From Blastomussa wellsi (taxonomy: Eukaryota > Cnidaria > Anthozoa > Scleractinia > Plerogyridae), in assembly GCA_947652115.1 (NCBI GenBank), contig OX393562.1:20030469-20094468 (forward strand): DNA of 64,000 nt, in the 5' to 3' direction. Each line of letters starts with the position of its first letter. Within the stretch, counting starts at the first letter, position 1. Position numbers and translations under genes: made by a program. Below are positions 31,598-62,180 of the stretch, one piece after another. Under the pieces are notes generated by a model, which saw only the letters and a list, made by a program, of their open reading frames with translations, had not been told where the DNA came from and did not search any database.

Positions 31598-31841
31598 TGC
31601 AGTCGAGTTTTTAAGTTGATTCATAGGAGTCTCACCGCCCGGTGATTATTTAGATATTTCCAGCTGATGAGTTAATAAACAAGTTTGCCCGTTCGTCCAA
31701 TTGGCGGAGCTGCTTTTATCCGGGAATCTTCATCATTTGCGACCGCAGGCCACACGAATAGAGGTCGTAAAGAGATTAGCTGTGTTGTCACAGAGCACAG
31801 AAGAAATTGACAACGCCGGCTGCAAGTCTGTCCAATTTCAA
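31598..31841 (+). promoter_or_regulatory. Promoter/5'UTR of PCGF gene B, shared with gene C
   Basis: From GTTGATTGCAGTCGAG to the ATG this sequence aligns with the minus strand at 53216-53460 in front of gene C. Shared blocks include GGTGATTATTTA, CAGCTGATGAGT, TCCAATYGSC (CCAAT box), ATCCGGGAATCTTC and AGTCTGTCCAATT. Upstream of about 31598 the similarity stops, which marks the edge of the duplicated segment. No TATA box is obvious. Confidence 0.55.
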
Positions 31842-42858
<11,017 letters not shown>

Positions 42859-44610
42859 GTACAAATTGGGAAGGAGAGCGCACTCAAGACTCTAATGACT
42901 GGCACGTCAAACTCATGACAGTTATATATTCAAACATAATGTAAATAGAAGTTAATATATTTATTACGAGACAAAATACTGTAAATAGTAATGAATGTTG
43001 TAGACCGACAAGAATATAGTAAGTACGTATAGATATTTAAACTGAGATGTATGGCGATGAACGAAGTCAACTATCCCCAGAGCCATTCGGCCCTATTAGT
43101 ACTCGGCTCGGCCTGTGCGCGAGGAACACGTGCAAAGACCCAGGCGGCTAAAAGGAACGAGTGTCTCTGCCGTCGAGAATGTATTTCAGTACATAGGGAA
43201 ACCGGTTAGTTAACAGTTTGGACAAATGGTCAGCTAAAATCCTGAACGGGAGTTCCGAGTTCCAAATGAGATTTGGCGTGTTCCATGCATGTAACAGAAT
43301 TTATTCAGGGATCCTGGTACACAGCTGAGTAGCCGCGCATACTGGTTGAAACTTGCAAAAGGCCTGAAAACGTGGTCGATAAAAGCGAATGATAACACGA
43401 TTTCCGTTTGGATTTTCCGGTAGGGAAGACAAACATAAATACACATGCATTCCAACGGAAATTTCCGTAATTTTTCGGTAAATGATTAACGCCCTTTGCA
43501 ATTGTGAGATCAATCAATCAGTCAATCAATCATGGAATGACCTCACACCAATAGAAACAAGTTTCCTAATATTAGAAAATACGATATGTAAGGCGTAAAC
43601 GAAGAAATTTCAGACGAAACCTGAGTTGTTAGCAATTAGTTGCTTTACTACGTATTAAATATTGCCTTTTGTACGCGATTTGTAGCAGAACATCGAAGAA
43701 CAACTTAATAATAAAAGTACATTAAAAACAAGGAAATCAATTAAAATAAATATACTTTATCTATGGATCAGTGTTTTTCTTCTGCATAAATTATAAAAAA
43801 TCTAAATATATAGGAGGCAATTTTAGAATTACAACGTTAAAAACGTAAAATGCCACACAATTTTAACACTATCGTTCGGTCTATCGTCTAGAGCATTGAA
43901 AATAGGCCACACTTACCCAACAAGGGTATGCTTACGCGCCATTTTTCCGGAGTTCTCATTTTAACTTTTAACTTCCAAACTATTTATTTTTCTCCCCAAA
44001 GACAACGACAACGTACGGGCAACTCACTTGGAAAATGGCAGGTAGCTTGGGAGGGAGGCCTGGACGAGACATTTTTCTTTCCTTAACCCTCTCCTTAGCT
44101 TACGCTCATTTTTTGTTAAAAATTTGGTTTCTTGCAGAAAATTAACAAGCCTGTTACAGGCCATCGGTTAGTTTGGGAGAGATTCAAGGATCTTGATCTC
44201 TTCAAGTAACTCTCGTCTATTTTCACTCGCCGCTCCAAGCGCTGACACCAGCTAACTGAATGCCTGAAACACTGAATCAGGGTAAAGGTTGCATAGTTGC
44301 AATGGAAAATGTATTTGAAACGGCTATTATAGATCATTATGCCAAGAAAGAAACCATGTTTAACTTTCAGTTTCATCTCCAGTCCTCGGAAACGAAGATT
44401 CATTCATTTTATATTTCATTTTCCTTAATTCCTACGAAACCGAAACTGGATGTAAAAATGGCTAGGATTTAATTTTTTTAACAAACCCCCTTATACTCTC
44501 TTGATTACAACAAGAGTCTTCCTTTCCTTTGTAATTATTGCACATCAAGTCAATTTTCATACGTTGGTGTGTTACTATTCTTTCTTTTCACCTGCGCCGT
44601 GAGATTTTCA

Positions 44611-45571
44611 CTATGGTCAAAGCTTTCCTTGCGACCACTCTTGTAAGCGAAGCGACCAGTTCTAGTCAGTCGGAGAAACAAGCTGGTGCCAGTTTTGGCA
44701 AATCTTCGTCACGGAACTCGAGGAGTTGCCGACTTATTTTATCCAATAAAAAACTAGCACGAGATCTCGCGAACACACCGAAAGTAATCTCGAGAGCAAA
44801 CGCGTCATGTTGCTTGGCAACTTCAGGGACGACACCGTGGTTCCCGCCTCGGATCGAGGTGGGATTTCGTCATCGTCAAGCACTTGCTTCCCCGCCTGTA
44901 GTTTCAGCCATTCATTGAAAACCCCCAAAGCACTCGAAAGGAACCGCTCTGCAAGTGACAGCGACCACTTTTGAAGTTGTCACTCAGACTCTTTAATTAA
45001 GTGAAAGATCTTGTGAGCGACCTTAAACAGGATGTCTCCGATTTTCGAATTTCGTCTTGATTAAAAAGTTACGGCTTTGTTTGTTAAATGATATCAAAAG
45101 CTTTTGATCATCAGACTTTAGAGTGGTATAAAAAGAAAACAGAGTGATCTTTGAGAAATCGGAAACACCCTTTCTATGGGTCATTTGTAACGAATCATTT
45201 GCGTTGTCAAACACGTTGACCCAATAATCGAGGCGTGTAAACGAACTTCGCAAAGAGTAAACGGGAATATCGCATCGCAGCACAAAATTTCGAAAGCTTT
45301 TATTTTTTAAAAAAAGAAAGACATATTCGAATTTCTCGTTTATTAAGCTTTCAGGACATGTATACTTTATAGGGGTTTATTTTTAACGGCGCGCCACGAA
45401 GATGAGTTAACGTGAGGTGGTCAATTGAGGTATACTAATACCTTAAGTAAAAGATCTCGTGAGCGACCGCGACCACTTTTAGGGGAGAGCTCATTCTCGC
45501 AAGCGACCAGCTTTAGCTTCAACCCTGTTTCGACTTCCCGAGGTTGTCGCTTATGAGAGCTTCGACTGTAG
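44611..45571. mobile_element. TIR element with AAGCGA motifs, 961 bp
   Basis: The left end CTATGGTCAAAGCTTTCCTT and right end, read inverted, CTACAGTCGAAGCTCTCATA correspond, each followed by an AAGCGAC-type motif. The interior repeats GCGACCACTT and GCGACCAG. A fragment of the same family lies at about 35568-35620. It has no transposase. Confidence 0.55.
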
Positions 45572-45842
45572 TCTCTAAACAGTGGCCATCCTGCTTAGCA
45601 ATATCGGACAGGAGATAAACATCGATGACCATGATCAGCGGGATAGGAAACACAAAATAGTTTAACTTGCTTTCCTGTATTCAAGGAAGATTCAAATTTT
45701 CTTCCTTGTTCACTGAGATTCGCGGACATCATAATGATCCATGGGTGGAGATCAAAGAAAGGTTAGTGGTCGATCGTTAGTCAGCAATTCACATAATCTT
45801 AAACAAGTTAAGTTAATAGATTATAAAGTAAGAGATTTACAA

Positions 45843-46007
45843 GGGCGTAGCCAGGGGAGGGTCCTGGGGCGCCCGTGACCCCCCTTTTTGAGATATTTTT
45901 AAGTAAATAAGTGGAACACAGTGTGGGGGTTGACATGACAAACTGGTCAGCACAATGGGTGTGACCCCCCCCCCCCCCCCCCCCTTTGAAGAATCCTGGC
46001 TACGCCC
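45843..46007. mobile_element. MITE with GGGCGTAGCCAGG ends
   Basis: GGGCGTAGCCAGG opens and CCTGGCTACGCCC closes a 165-bp element. The interior has GTGACCCCCC repeated and a C homopolymer of about 18 bases. Ends of this kind recur as dispersed repeats in many animal genomes; I do not assign a superfamily. Confidence 0.65.
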
Positions 46008-46861
46008 ATGATTTATATTCTCTTGGTTCAGTCGAGGACTTTTTTTGTTCAACGAGGGATTGAACAACAAGATAAGCTACCACATATATATCTGATCGAA
46101 AAGGCATACATCTCGTTTTTGGGATCAGATTGCTTGTCACGTGAGATACTTTTTTAATTTATCAATATAATATTTTTTACAAACGTTTTACAAACGAATT
46201 TACATTTTTACGTCTTCTTTTCCTCTAGATATTAGTGATATCGTATTGCTGTTGTATTCCAACTTTTGTTGGTGGCACCATGTGGAGCACAAGATACCAG
46301 AAAAGCACAAAGGACTTCAGCCATTCTTGTCCACTTGCTTCGGCGGGTGGAAAGAAATTAGCGGGCGTCCTCCGAATTCTTCATATCATCTCCTCTCTTT
46401 CTTTTCTTTTCCTCAACCATCTTAAGTCAAGTTAGTCTTAGCATTGTAACATCGCCACACCAGGTCACTGCTTTTCATGGATCGTCGCCTGGCTACACCC
46501 TCAAAACATGGCCAATCCATTGCCATCGCCTCTTTTAGCTTGCTTGTTGACTGAGAGAACCCCAGGCACCTTTTTTTAATTTTAATTAGTTAAGCAGGCG
46601 AGTGTCTGAAAACACACTGCACGTCAGAACGCGAGTACTCAACTAATGTTTTCCAATTCAAAGCCATAGTCAGGAATATTTTAGCTTTCTTTAAAACAGC
46701 TGAATATCACCAACAGTTCTTCTGCGGCCCAGGGATATGAGGTCTCGTCCTTTGTTTAAAACTAAAATTTACTTAAGTTAAATCTTTCGCTAAATAATAA
46801 AATCTGAAATTTACAATTCTTCATACAGCTTTCCATAATAAAATATCGGTTGTGTAGACGA

Positions 46862-53215
<6,354 letters not shown>

Positions 53216-53460
53216 TTGGAATTGGACAGACTTTGGCCCCTTGCTGGTTGCTCTGTATCCTGTGACACTCTTCCCGTCTTTTATTCATGTGATCTGCGGT
53301 CGCGAGTGACGAAGATTCCCGGATAATAACAAAACAGGCGATTGGATGACTGCGCAAACTTATTCATTACGACTCATCAGCTGAAAAAATGTAAATAATC
53401 ACCGGCCGTTGGCGAGTGTACATCAACTTAAAACTCGACCGCAATCAATAATGCTCTTTA
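53216..53460 (-). promoter_or_regulatory. Promoter/5'UTR of PCGF gene C, shared with gene B
   Basis: Reading the minus strand upstream from the ATG, the sequence aligns with the gene B 5' region for about 245 bases and then diverges. Conserved blocks include TCCAATCGC, ATCCGGGAATCTTC, CAGCTGATGAGT and GGTGATTATTTA. No TATA box is seen. Confidence 0.55.
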
Positions 53461-56400
53461 AAGCTTTTCCTTTTGTTCAGTGGACTGCGTGCTTGCAAAA
53501 ATATTCAACCCCAACCACTCAAAAACTATCCTCAATTCGTTCATTTTATTTTGACATCAGAAAACCTACTTACATAATTTGACCCTCTGTTTTTAAAATT
53601 TGGAAATAATTACGTTTAAAAGGCTAATATACAAATATTTGTACAAGGGCAGATGCTGAGCAGGTTATGTATATGTAAATAGTTTAGTAAACGCACGGGA
53701 ACCGTGTATGGTCCCAAAAAACAAAACAGAAAATGACGCTAAAATATATCATTAAAAATTTATAACGTAATACGGTAATATATTCGCAAGTGATAACAAC
53801 TGAAAATACCCGTCAATTGTCTGAATCGAAAAGGTGTGTCGAAGCAAAAGTACATTATCTGTGCCTGCCGAAAATTAAATTTCTTCCCTGTAAATAATAC
53901 CTCCTAAGTTAGACTTCCGGCAACACTAACTAGAAGGTATTTACACTTGTCACAGATAATACGTAACAAATGAAAAATTCTTACTTTCAGTTAAAATTCT
54001 GGTCAATAATTGTTCGCTGTTAATACAATAAGACAATGAATTTAGCTTTGTGGAGTTTAGAATATCAGCCTTGTTTGTACCAGTTGTTTAGCCCAATGTT
54101 ATCTTCCATATTGCATGTCTAATGAGGCTAATAAGATGCACCTTGCCTGAGCCTCGACATTTTTTTTTTAAATTTTTGAAAAAACTACAAATAAAAACGA
54201 TAATTACACCCGTTGCTGGTTAGAATTGCTTATCCTGTCCACGCTGCTCGAGCAAAGCTTTACCAATTTCGTTTGAAAAGTCAAACAGCCGTTTATAGCA
54301 GGTTCATGAACTCATCACGGGACGAAGGAACTCGGAGAGGCGAGTTGGCTTATCTCGACAGGAAGAGTAGCCCAGGCAAGCGAGACTGCGACAATCCACG
54401 GCGTTTCGAATGTCAGGTATGGGTTTTTCAGCCCAAATAACCAACAAATCTTGTCACCATGGTTAATTTAAGGGAGTGCAAAGGAGCAAACACATGTGAA
54501 CATTTATGTTGGAAGGTTCACGACCCTGCACATTTTTTTTTTCGTTCATACACAATGCATTAATTACGTATTCGCAGCGTTTCTTCAGGTAAGTTGTCCT
54601 GACGACCGAAGTAAACTCCTATAATGTGTTTAGCCAGGTTTTGTGCATGGTGAACCCCAAAAGAACGAGCAAAAATATGACAAGGAACTCCTGTCGGACT
54701 TCATAACCACTTCCCTCCATAAACTATGGCGTCATTTTACCACGTGACAGATCTTATGGCCTTTATTTGACTCACTGAACGGGTACCGTTCAGGTTTCAT
54801 CCATTGACATAAAAGTTAGGACCACCTCGTAAGGCATGCAATAAAAAGAGGGGATGGCAATTCCCGTCCCATATCTCGCCCCTTTGGGCCGGGTCCAAAA
54901 TGGAAATTTGTTTTGTTGCAGTCGTAGTAAATTTGTGGAGTCATAAGCATGCTTCAAATCTCATTAAACCAAAATATCCCATTGGCCAAAATATGATATA
55001 ACTTGCTTATAAATTAACAGAAAAATAAGCAGCAAAAATAACAGTCGAAGAAAATACGTGGGTTGTGAACCAGTTTGTAACGGTACGACGGTTGACTGAC
55101 CACTGGGGATGTGAGTGCGGACTTTCTAACAAAATTTTAGACTGCTCCCGCGCAGTGTGTTTGGCAGCTCTATGCTATGAAGCAGTATCTCTGTCGAAAA
55201 ATGCGGGCTCAGTCAATTATATAATTGGAGAAAGGGGACCAATCAGAAATATACAAACTCGTACCAAAAACATACCTCATGCTGCTTAGCAAGATCTACG
55301 CTAAAATTCGCGGGCTCAATAAATTCTTCGGAGATTCTACTCGATCAGTTCTCAGCATCTGAGCCTGGTGAGCGCTATTTCCTTGTGAAGCACAAACATA
55401 ATAACAAGGTTCGCAATAACTTAAAACTGCTGTTGTTTGTTCCCCGTCATCAGTTTCAGTAAAAACTCGATACTACAAAATACCTAAAAAACCTATAAAC
55501 TAATCTTTAAGCTGCTAAATAACCACTCCCCGATTTCACGTTTTCGGTTACTCGTAGCTTACCACTACTAGCATTAATTAAAAATTGCATTGTTTATAGC
55601 ATCTTTTGGTCGACAAGCTGATTTCATTGACCAATTTCTCTCGCGGGCTAGCCGAATCTTTACCAATATTTTCCACGATTTATTTGTTAGAGAATTCGAA
55701 TCAGTGAAAACATAATCAGTAAATGCAATTCACCGTGAATTAAACGATAAAAACCTGTTGTGATCATTTTTAGAAAGAAAGCCTTGTACGCAAACAATGC
55801 GTCAAATGATAGAAACAAGCTTAATTTCATTCCACAACATCTATTTGTTATCGCATGTTTCTGCCACAAGGATTAATGTTTGTCTTGAAATTTGGATTAA
55901 GTTAAAAGGATGTGTCCTGTAACCTAAGCTGAAATCACCGAAGGGAAGTTGTTCATCACTTTGTTATTACTAAAGAATTAGCAATCCCGCTCCAGGTTTT
56001 GGACATAAAAAATGCATGACTATTAAATATGATTAGACACTTAAAAATAAAATTCGTAATAACATAGAATTAAAGCGCCTTGCAACTCAACCCAAGTAAT
56101 TATAAAAATCGAAAACGGTCATTTCTGTTCAAAATTGGGAACGTTTAATAATTTCCTATTTTCAATAGTTTCTCGTTGAGGTTTAAGGGCTTTTGACGAC
56201 TTTTTAAGGGCCTGATTACATGGCCCGGGCTGAAATGTCAAATTTCAATATCAACCCGGGCTGAAAACTCTCGCCAAATTACCGCAAACACCATTTTTTA
56301 AGAAGATTGATTTAGGAAGCTGAGCTAAAATCACAACGCTTGTAAGCGAACTGAAATTCACCATGTAATCAGTCCCAAAGTACAGTGGAATTCTTTTGTA

Positions 56401-57929
56401 ACAAAACGCAAATATACTTTAAAATCGCCATCAGTGTAGACAGCCCTGTAATTAGTAAGCAAGCGCGGAATGAATGATAACCCATAATTTGGTTCCGCAT
56501 GTTGTATGAAAAATTTCCTTCGTGTGAAAATTGGATTCTTTGTTAATCGCCACGAATTAATTCTGATGGAACGATCAAACGTCAAAAATTAAGTCCAGCC
56601 AATTAAAACAACAGAATGGAAGTGATTTAGTAAGCACCGCGGGAAATAAGACACAATCTATGGAACATTTATCAAAATCACTAAAAACTTTGAGTTCCTA
56701 TGGAGAAGAACAGACGTTAAAGTATAATGGAAAATCAAGCAATGTAATCAGAAAAATCTGTGCCTGTCCTAAAAATCTTTCTCCAAGTTAAAATTGTTTG
56801 CTCACACTAATGTAAGCTTTTAGGGCGCAGACGTATGTTTGCGATGGCAAACCGAGTCAACAGAGTACAATTTTTTTAAAGCAGAATTCCATTAGAACTT
56901 AAAAGTATTCTTTCGCTCAATTAGTTCCTTCAGTTGCACGTAAATAACGCTTAAGTTGCTAGTTATTCGTGCGCTAAAATGCGGCAATAAATTTGCTGTT
57001 GAAATATTTATGGCCCGAACTAAATTTTTGGGAAAATTGCTAAAGTCATTTCGCTTTATGTTGCGAATGTTAACACAAGGGTCACGAAGTTTATTGGCCT
57101 GGGTAGACCCCAACCCCCTTCAAAATGGATTTTAGCAACAAGAAACTCTTTCTGGTGCGATACGAAAGAACGCAAAATTGTTTTATTTTTGTTATTTTTT
57201 CCTTTTGCTATGATTGCGCCTAATCTGAATCCCGAGTATTTGTAATAATAACTAATCATGAAAGGAACCAAGGATTCCCAGACTCCCCGTGTAGAGTAAA
57301 TAATTACCACACAAAAATGTTGATTCTTTATTTTAGGTGTTTTTTGTCTTGCGACTAAAAATATGTCTTTGAAAAGTTGTAGTACGGTTATTTAACAATT
57401 TGCAAGAAACAATACATTTTGAACTGGTTTTGAAGTGCGTGAAGTTGGTTATGCACAAAGTTTTAAAATCCGCTCGCGCGTCAAAGTCCATTAGCGACTC
57501 GGAAAAATAAGTACTTAATCAGTTAAAGACATAACAAGAAAGATACATGGGAAAATTAGATAAGTCATTTGCCAATGAAGAGAGATGGAAATGCTTTAAG
57601 ATCCTCATTAAAAATGTATCAGACACGGAATAATAAGGGGTCACAAAGCCACTAAAGACTTGTCATTGTCGATGAAAATTCGTGAGGAGCGTTTCAAAAC
57701 TAATTGGAACAAAAGTGGCCCTAAGAAGTTCAGTGAATTGCAGTCAAGGGCAGTTCTAAGTTCAGTTCCACGAGTTGTTCTCACCATCGCAGAAAAATCG
57801 TTCTTGGTTACGTTAAATTATACTTGAGTAGCAGTGTAATTTTCTCTTGGTCGTTTTCTCCGGAAAAGACGTTTAGTGCAAAAGTTCTTCTTGAGAGTGT
57901 ACCCTTCTAGTCCAACTTCCAATTGCCAA
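53461..57929. other. Intergenic region between PCGF gene C and the homeobox gene
   Basis: These 4.5 kb separate two divergently transcribed genes. There are few repeats compared with the rest of the window. Apart from one coding-like open segment near 54213-54418 and a CCCGGGCTGAAA duplication near 56225-56265, I see nothing specific. The low repeat load would suit a regulatory interval for the homeobox gene. Confidence 0.5.
54213..54418 (+). other. Possible unassigned coding exon
   Basis: An open segment with raised GC content ends at a good donor (TGTCAG|GTATGG). From an ATG at 54306 it would read MNSSRDEGTRRGELAYLDRK and continue charged and low in hydrophobics up to FECQ. No family is recognised and no downstream exon in matching phase is evident. 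It could be a 5' exon of an unseen gene or chance. Confidence 0.2.
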
Positions 57930-60068
57930 ATGCAGGACTGCGCGAGGTCGGAATCGCCTTCTCCGAGCGCTTACCAGTCTCGGGATGATAACAAGCCTCG
58001 CAGATCTCCCCCACCTCTTGTGTCCATGGATGGAACTCGGAGAGACTCTCTTGTTGGGCTACAGAGACTTGTTTACAGCTCGCAGATATTCACGCATTCA
58101 CGAACGTCGCACGAAGATGCTCGACCAGTTGCGAACATTGGCGAAAACGTGGTGGAAGTAAAACCAGGTATTTTCACTTCTTTTTTTGACTTTTAAAGAC
58201 CATTGCCGACGTTTAGCGGTAGTTAAGGATATTTATTTCGTAGCCGAAGACACTTAAGGGTATCATCAAGAATATTGAAAAGAAAATTAAATTACCTCTT
58301 GTCATGCCTACAAGAGAACACATTTACAGGAAATATAAGATAGACTTTTTATATGCCAAAACGTAAACGGACTCAAAATTCAAAGAACGTTAGTCAAAAA
58401 ATGCTGAAATTCTTTTGCCTGCGCTCTAAATTACCATTATTTATTAAGCTATTTAATCTTTCATGATTTGTCACAAAGTAATATTTTCACTCAGCATGAA
58501 ATCATCATTAAGGTTTTAATCATTCCACCTGAGGTCCTCTCCGCGCGCTTTCACTCGACAACTCTTTTACCCGCCAATGCTTCATGAACGAAGATATCTT
58601 ACCATAGCGGTTAATAGCATGAAACAGGTATTTGTGGTGTTCACGATAACAGAAACGCACCGAATGTTGAGGTTTCTTAAGTAAAAATATAATTGAGACG
58701 GTACATTGCTGTCATGACTTTTGTTTCTTCTAGTTGACCCTGTCTTTGCAGCTAAACTCGAGAATAAATATATGACTTTTAACCGCTTGATGGATATGTA
58801 ATCAACGAGTCAATAAGGGTGCGTGTTTCCTTGACGGTTTGATAAGTAATAGACAGAAAATCGCAAACAAAGAAAGGAAATATTGGTCATTATTTTTATT
58901 CATAAATAAACGATGACCGGATTTTGAAAGATAATTCTATTTCCCCTTGGACAATTGAGAAATTAAATAGATGATGCCTATGAATCTCATAAAATTTGCT
59001 TGGAATTGGAATTGGAAAATAGAATTTAATAGAATTTCCGTCTCATTACATTGAACATAATAGGTCACGCTCGTGTAGCTCGCATCTTATACTCTCTTCA
59101 CTATACGTTTTAAATAGTGTGCACGATTTATTGATCAGATCGTTTTTGATAACATAGTATTAAACTGAGTGCACCCATGCAACTGACATATGCAGGTGTC
59201 ACAAGAAACAGTGCGCTCCAAAACATCCTAAAGCATCAGTCCATTATCATGTTTGCTAAACCCGACAAGTTTCCATACCCTGTCGCCATTCTCAGTGACT
59301 ACCTTTCCCCAAAGAAAAACCGTGTAAAATAAGTCTCGTGGGGTTTTTCACAAGGGTAAGAGGGCAATGTTGTTTACAGACTCGCGGAATTCCACCAGAA
59401 GACTTCTTATTCCTTTTGCTTAAGGAAAATGGTGGCTTAAGTGTCGCAGAAAGCAGATACGCTTATGCTACAGCCGAAACAGAACTTGCAAAGACAAAAA
59501 CCGAATCGGTTGCACCTCTGCGTTGATCTCAGCGGAGCATCCAATTTGCAAGCTATGATCTAAAGTAGTATATTTTTGAGTTTCGAGAATCTTGTCCACG
59601 CAAAATTAGTTGGCCATGAACTTCAAGTTCTGAAATAAGGAAAATCTTTTTAAAACTATCAAGTGATGTATTGCAACGTTCATTGTAAATTGTACAACCA
59701 TGCCCTTCGGTTATTTCAGGCAGTGCAGAACCTTAAAAACAGGGCTGGCCGGGTAAAACACCTTGAAAGCAAAACAAAAGAATGTAAAAATCTGTTTCTT
59801 ACATTTAGGTCCCAGGCCTGCTCACTCGCAACCTCGGCCTAATCTCCCCAGTCCAAAGCCCAAACGAAGCAGGACTTCGTTCACGCCAGCGCAGCTTGAG
59901 CGACTGGAAGAGGAATTTTCAGTCGATATGTACGTGGTTGGCTTAAAAAGAATGAAGCTAGCAAACGAGTTAAACCTGTCGGAAAGACAGGTTAAAGTCT
60001 GGTTCCAGAACAGAAGAATGAAGTACAAAAGAGAAAGGGCAAAGTCTAGATCTGACGGAGGAAAATGA
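57930..60068 (+). CDS. ANTP-class homeobox transcription factor, Not/Emx/Vax-like (2 exons)
   Basis: Exon 1 is 57930-58167 and exon 2 59809-60068; the phase-1 GT-AG intron joins them into 165 residues. The first in-frame ATG after upstream sequence is at 57930. Residues 1-96 are rich in Ser, Pro and Arg with no recognised motif. The homeodomain covers residues 97-156 (59859-60038), uninterrupted by an intron, with L16, F20, W48, F49, Q50, N51 and R53 in place. Its helix 3 reads [20 protein letters not shown]. The YVVG at positions 25-28 is seen in Emx and Vax, and Y56 in Not-type domains, while NRRMK is Hox-like, so the family is left open without a tree. Only nine residues follow the homeodomain. 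A nuclear DNA-binding developmental regulator is expected. Confidence 0.88.
58168..59808 (+). other. Intron of the homeobox gene
   Basis: A 1.6-kb intron bounded by G|GTATTT and TTTAG|GT. It is AT-rich and shows no transposon with clear ends. The open frame at 59338-59526 has no family signature and no matching splice sites, so it is not called a gene. Confidence 0.6.
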
Positions 60069-61230
60069 ACTGTTACCAGGGTAACCTCACGTCACGGCGT
60101 GTTGGCCGATATTCATTGTGTTTATATTTTTACCTTTCATCGTCACTTGTGTAAATAACTGATACATTTTGAGTTTACATTGCGAAAAATTGTAATGGGC
60201 GTGAACTACACTTCTTACCATGCAGTGATCGCCATAGCTCTATTGTGCCCCTCAAGTCCTCCTCGCAGTCGGTTTTGTTGGTTACTTTGCTTTCAACTGC
60301 TATTGCCCGAATCTTGAGCCTTTGTATGCTCCTCCCCGAGGGTCTTAGTAGAGATGTATTACCATAGTCTATATTACCGTTTCACATCAAATAGCAATAC
60401 TATGTTTCCTGTTATGCATATATAGTGTTCTTAGTTCTTCTATATAGTTACAATGAACAAGCAAGCAAGATGGCAAGTAGTATAAATCAACGCAGTTTCT
60501 CAAGATCGAAATTTCTTTTGTCGGCGATCACCGATTGTGATCATTTCTGTTGGTAATACAAGTATCACGGTCTCTGATGCACAACCTACAGTCTAGGCCG
60601 ATCAATATGGAATCAAACCCACCAAAGCAATTGTGATTACAGGTTTGCCTAACCAAATCTTACTGACTGAAGTCGCACGGCCAAAGTCAACTTTAAAGCC
60701 TCAGAAACAAATTCACAGGGAGTCTGCGTAGCTAGCATTTTAGAAGGGGTGTTCGTTTGGAAACTGAAAGGCAAATGCCCACCGATCACTGTCAGACTTT
60801 GAATTTTCCCATAGTAATTTTTTCCGTTAACTCCGAATATTTGCGTCTCAGAACCCCTCGAACTCCACCCCCCCCCCCCCCCCCCCGCTCCCCCGTACTT
60901 TGCCTGACAAGTCATATGAAAATAAACGCATTGTTGTTACTTTTGCTATCATTCGTTTTGGTTTGCTTTTTACTATCTTTACTTTGGTCTTTTAATAACG
61001 ACTTTTTGAGTATTTTGGTGATAGTGCATGGGCTCATAACGTGGTTTAAGTTTTTAACTTCAAATTGAGAAATGCACGTGGAAACAAGATTCAATTTTTT
61101 TCCACTTTTTTAACTTTTCCAGTCCCCGACTCTAAAAAAAACTCAAATTATTCGAGTTTAATATTCCCACTTTCTGCCATCCTGTTGCTTCTTCTTGAGC
61201 CTTACATAAAGTTAAAGACGGCTCATGTGA

Positions 61231-61480
61231 CAAGCTTGACGTCACTGTTTCAAGCTGGATAGTTAATGGATGAAGCTTAACGCAGTCACTATATAAAGCT
61301 AAGTGACCTCACTGTATCAATTGGTTAATGCGACAAGCCTGACATCATTTTATCAAGCTGATTGATTATCAAGCTGACTGATTACAGCGAAAAGCCTGAC
61401 GTCACTGTTTCAAGCCGATTCATTAACGCCAAAAGCTTGACGTCACTGTATCAAGCTGATTGGATAATGAGCTCCGAGTG
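61231..61480. repeat. About 40-bp repeat array with CRE-like TGACGTCA motifs
   Basis: Roughly six or seven degenerate units follow the pattern AAGCYTGACGTCACTGTWTC then AAGCTGATTGATTAA. The intact palindrome TGACGTCA, the ATF/CREB full site, occurs three times (near 61238, 61398, 61439); other units carry changed versions such as TGACATCA and TGACCTCA. It begins about 1.2 kb after the homeobox stop codon. Confidence 0.65.
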
Positions 61481-62068
61481 ACGTTTCAATCAGCGCAGAC
61501 GCCAGCCGTCGAATGTGTTTGACGGCAAACTGGACTGGGACCAAGCCAACATGAACGCACATAAGTTCATAGCAACGGATGACGTTCGCAGGGGCTGTTG
61601 GGAAGCATCTCCTAGTTAAGTCCCTAAAAAGAGACAAACACATAAACCAAACGTCTGTAACTATCCCAAAAAATGAACATGGCCAACGCGTTGAAAATCT
61701 AACAAAATTCGGGAAAACGAGGAATTATATAACAGTTAGTTTCCACGCATTGCCGTTCTAAACTGTTACTGATCGAAAAACACTAACGCGGAGCTGGTAC
61801 AATACCAACGCAATTCGACAAGATACTGTTGAACTGGGCAATTACTCACTTGTAAAATGAACTTGACAATATACCGGGGGGAGGTGAACCGAGAAGGACT
61901 GGTAGCGGGCTTTGCAGTTGAACTGGGTTTCTGGCTGAGTCTTCAAACCACAAACAATACGTGAACAGGAAATCCCCGTCACGGGCAGCTACAAACGTGT
62001 GACCTGGCAAGAAAATAATTCACAAGTCATTTGAGGATGATAACGTAGTCTCTTACCACTATGAATAG

Positions 62069-62113
<45 letters not shown>

Positions 62114-62180
62114 GTATAACAATATAATTTGGTTTTATCAACTGGGTTGATTATGTCAATTGGCCACCGTAAAGAGATTC

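Larger units (their letters stand above)
42859..46861. other. Convergent intergenic region between PCGF genes B and C
   Basis: The 4.0 kb between the two stop codons contains the 3'UTRs, a 961-bp TIR element (44611-45571) and a GGGCGTAGCCAGG element (45843-46007). From 42900 to 44600 and from 46010 to 46860 I see nothing recognisable beyond a short TCAA-rich run near 43510. The open frame at 44538-44918 lies mostly inside the TIR element. Confidence 0.65.

Noticed and set aside
44538..44918. 126-residue open frame on the plus strand
   Set aside because: It mostly lies within the TIR element at 44611-45571 and has no recognisable domain.
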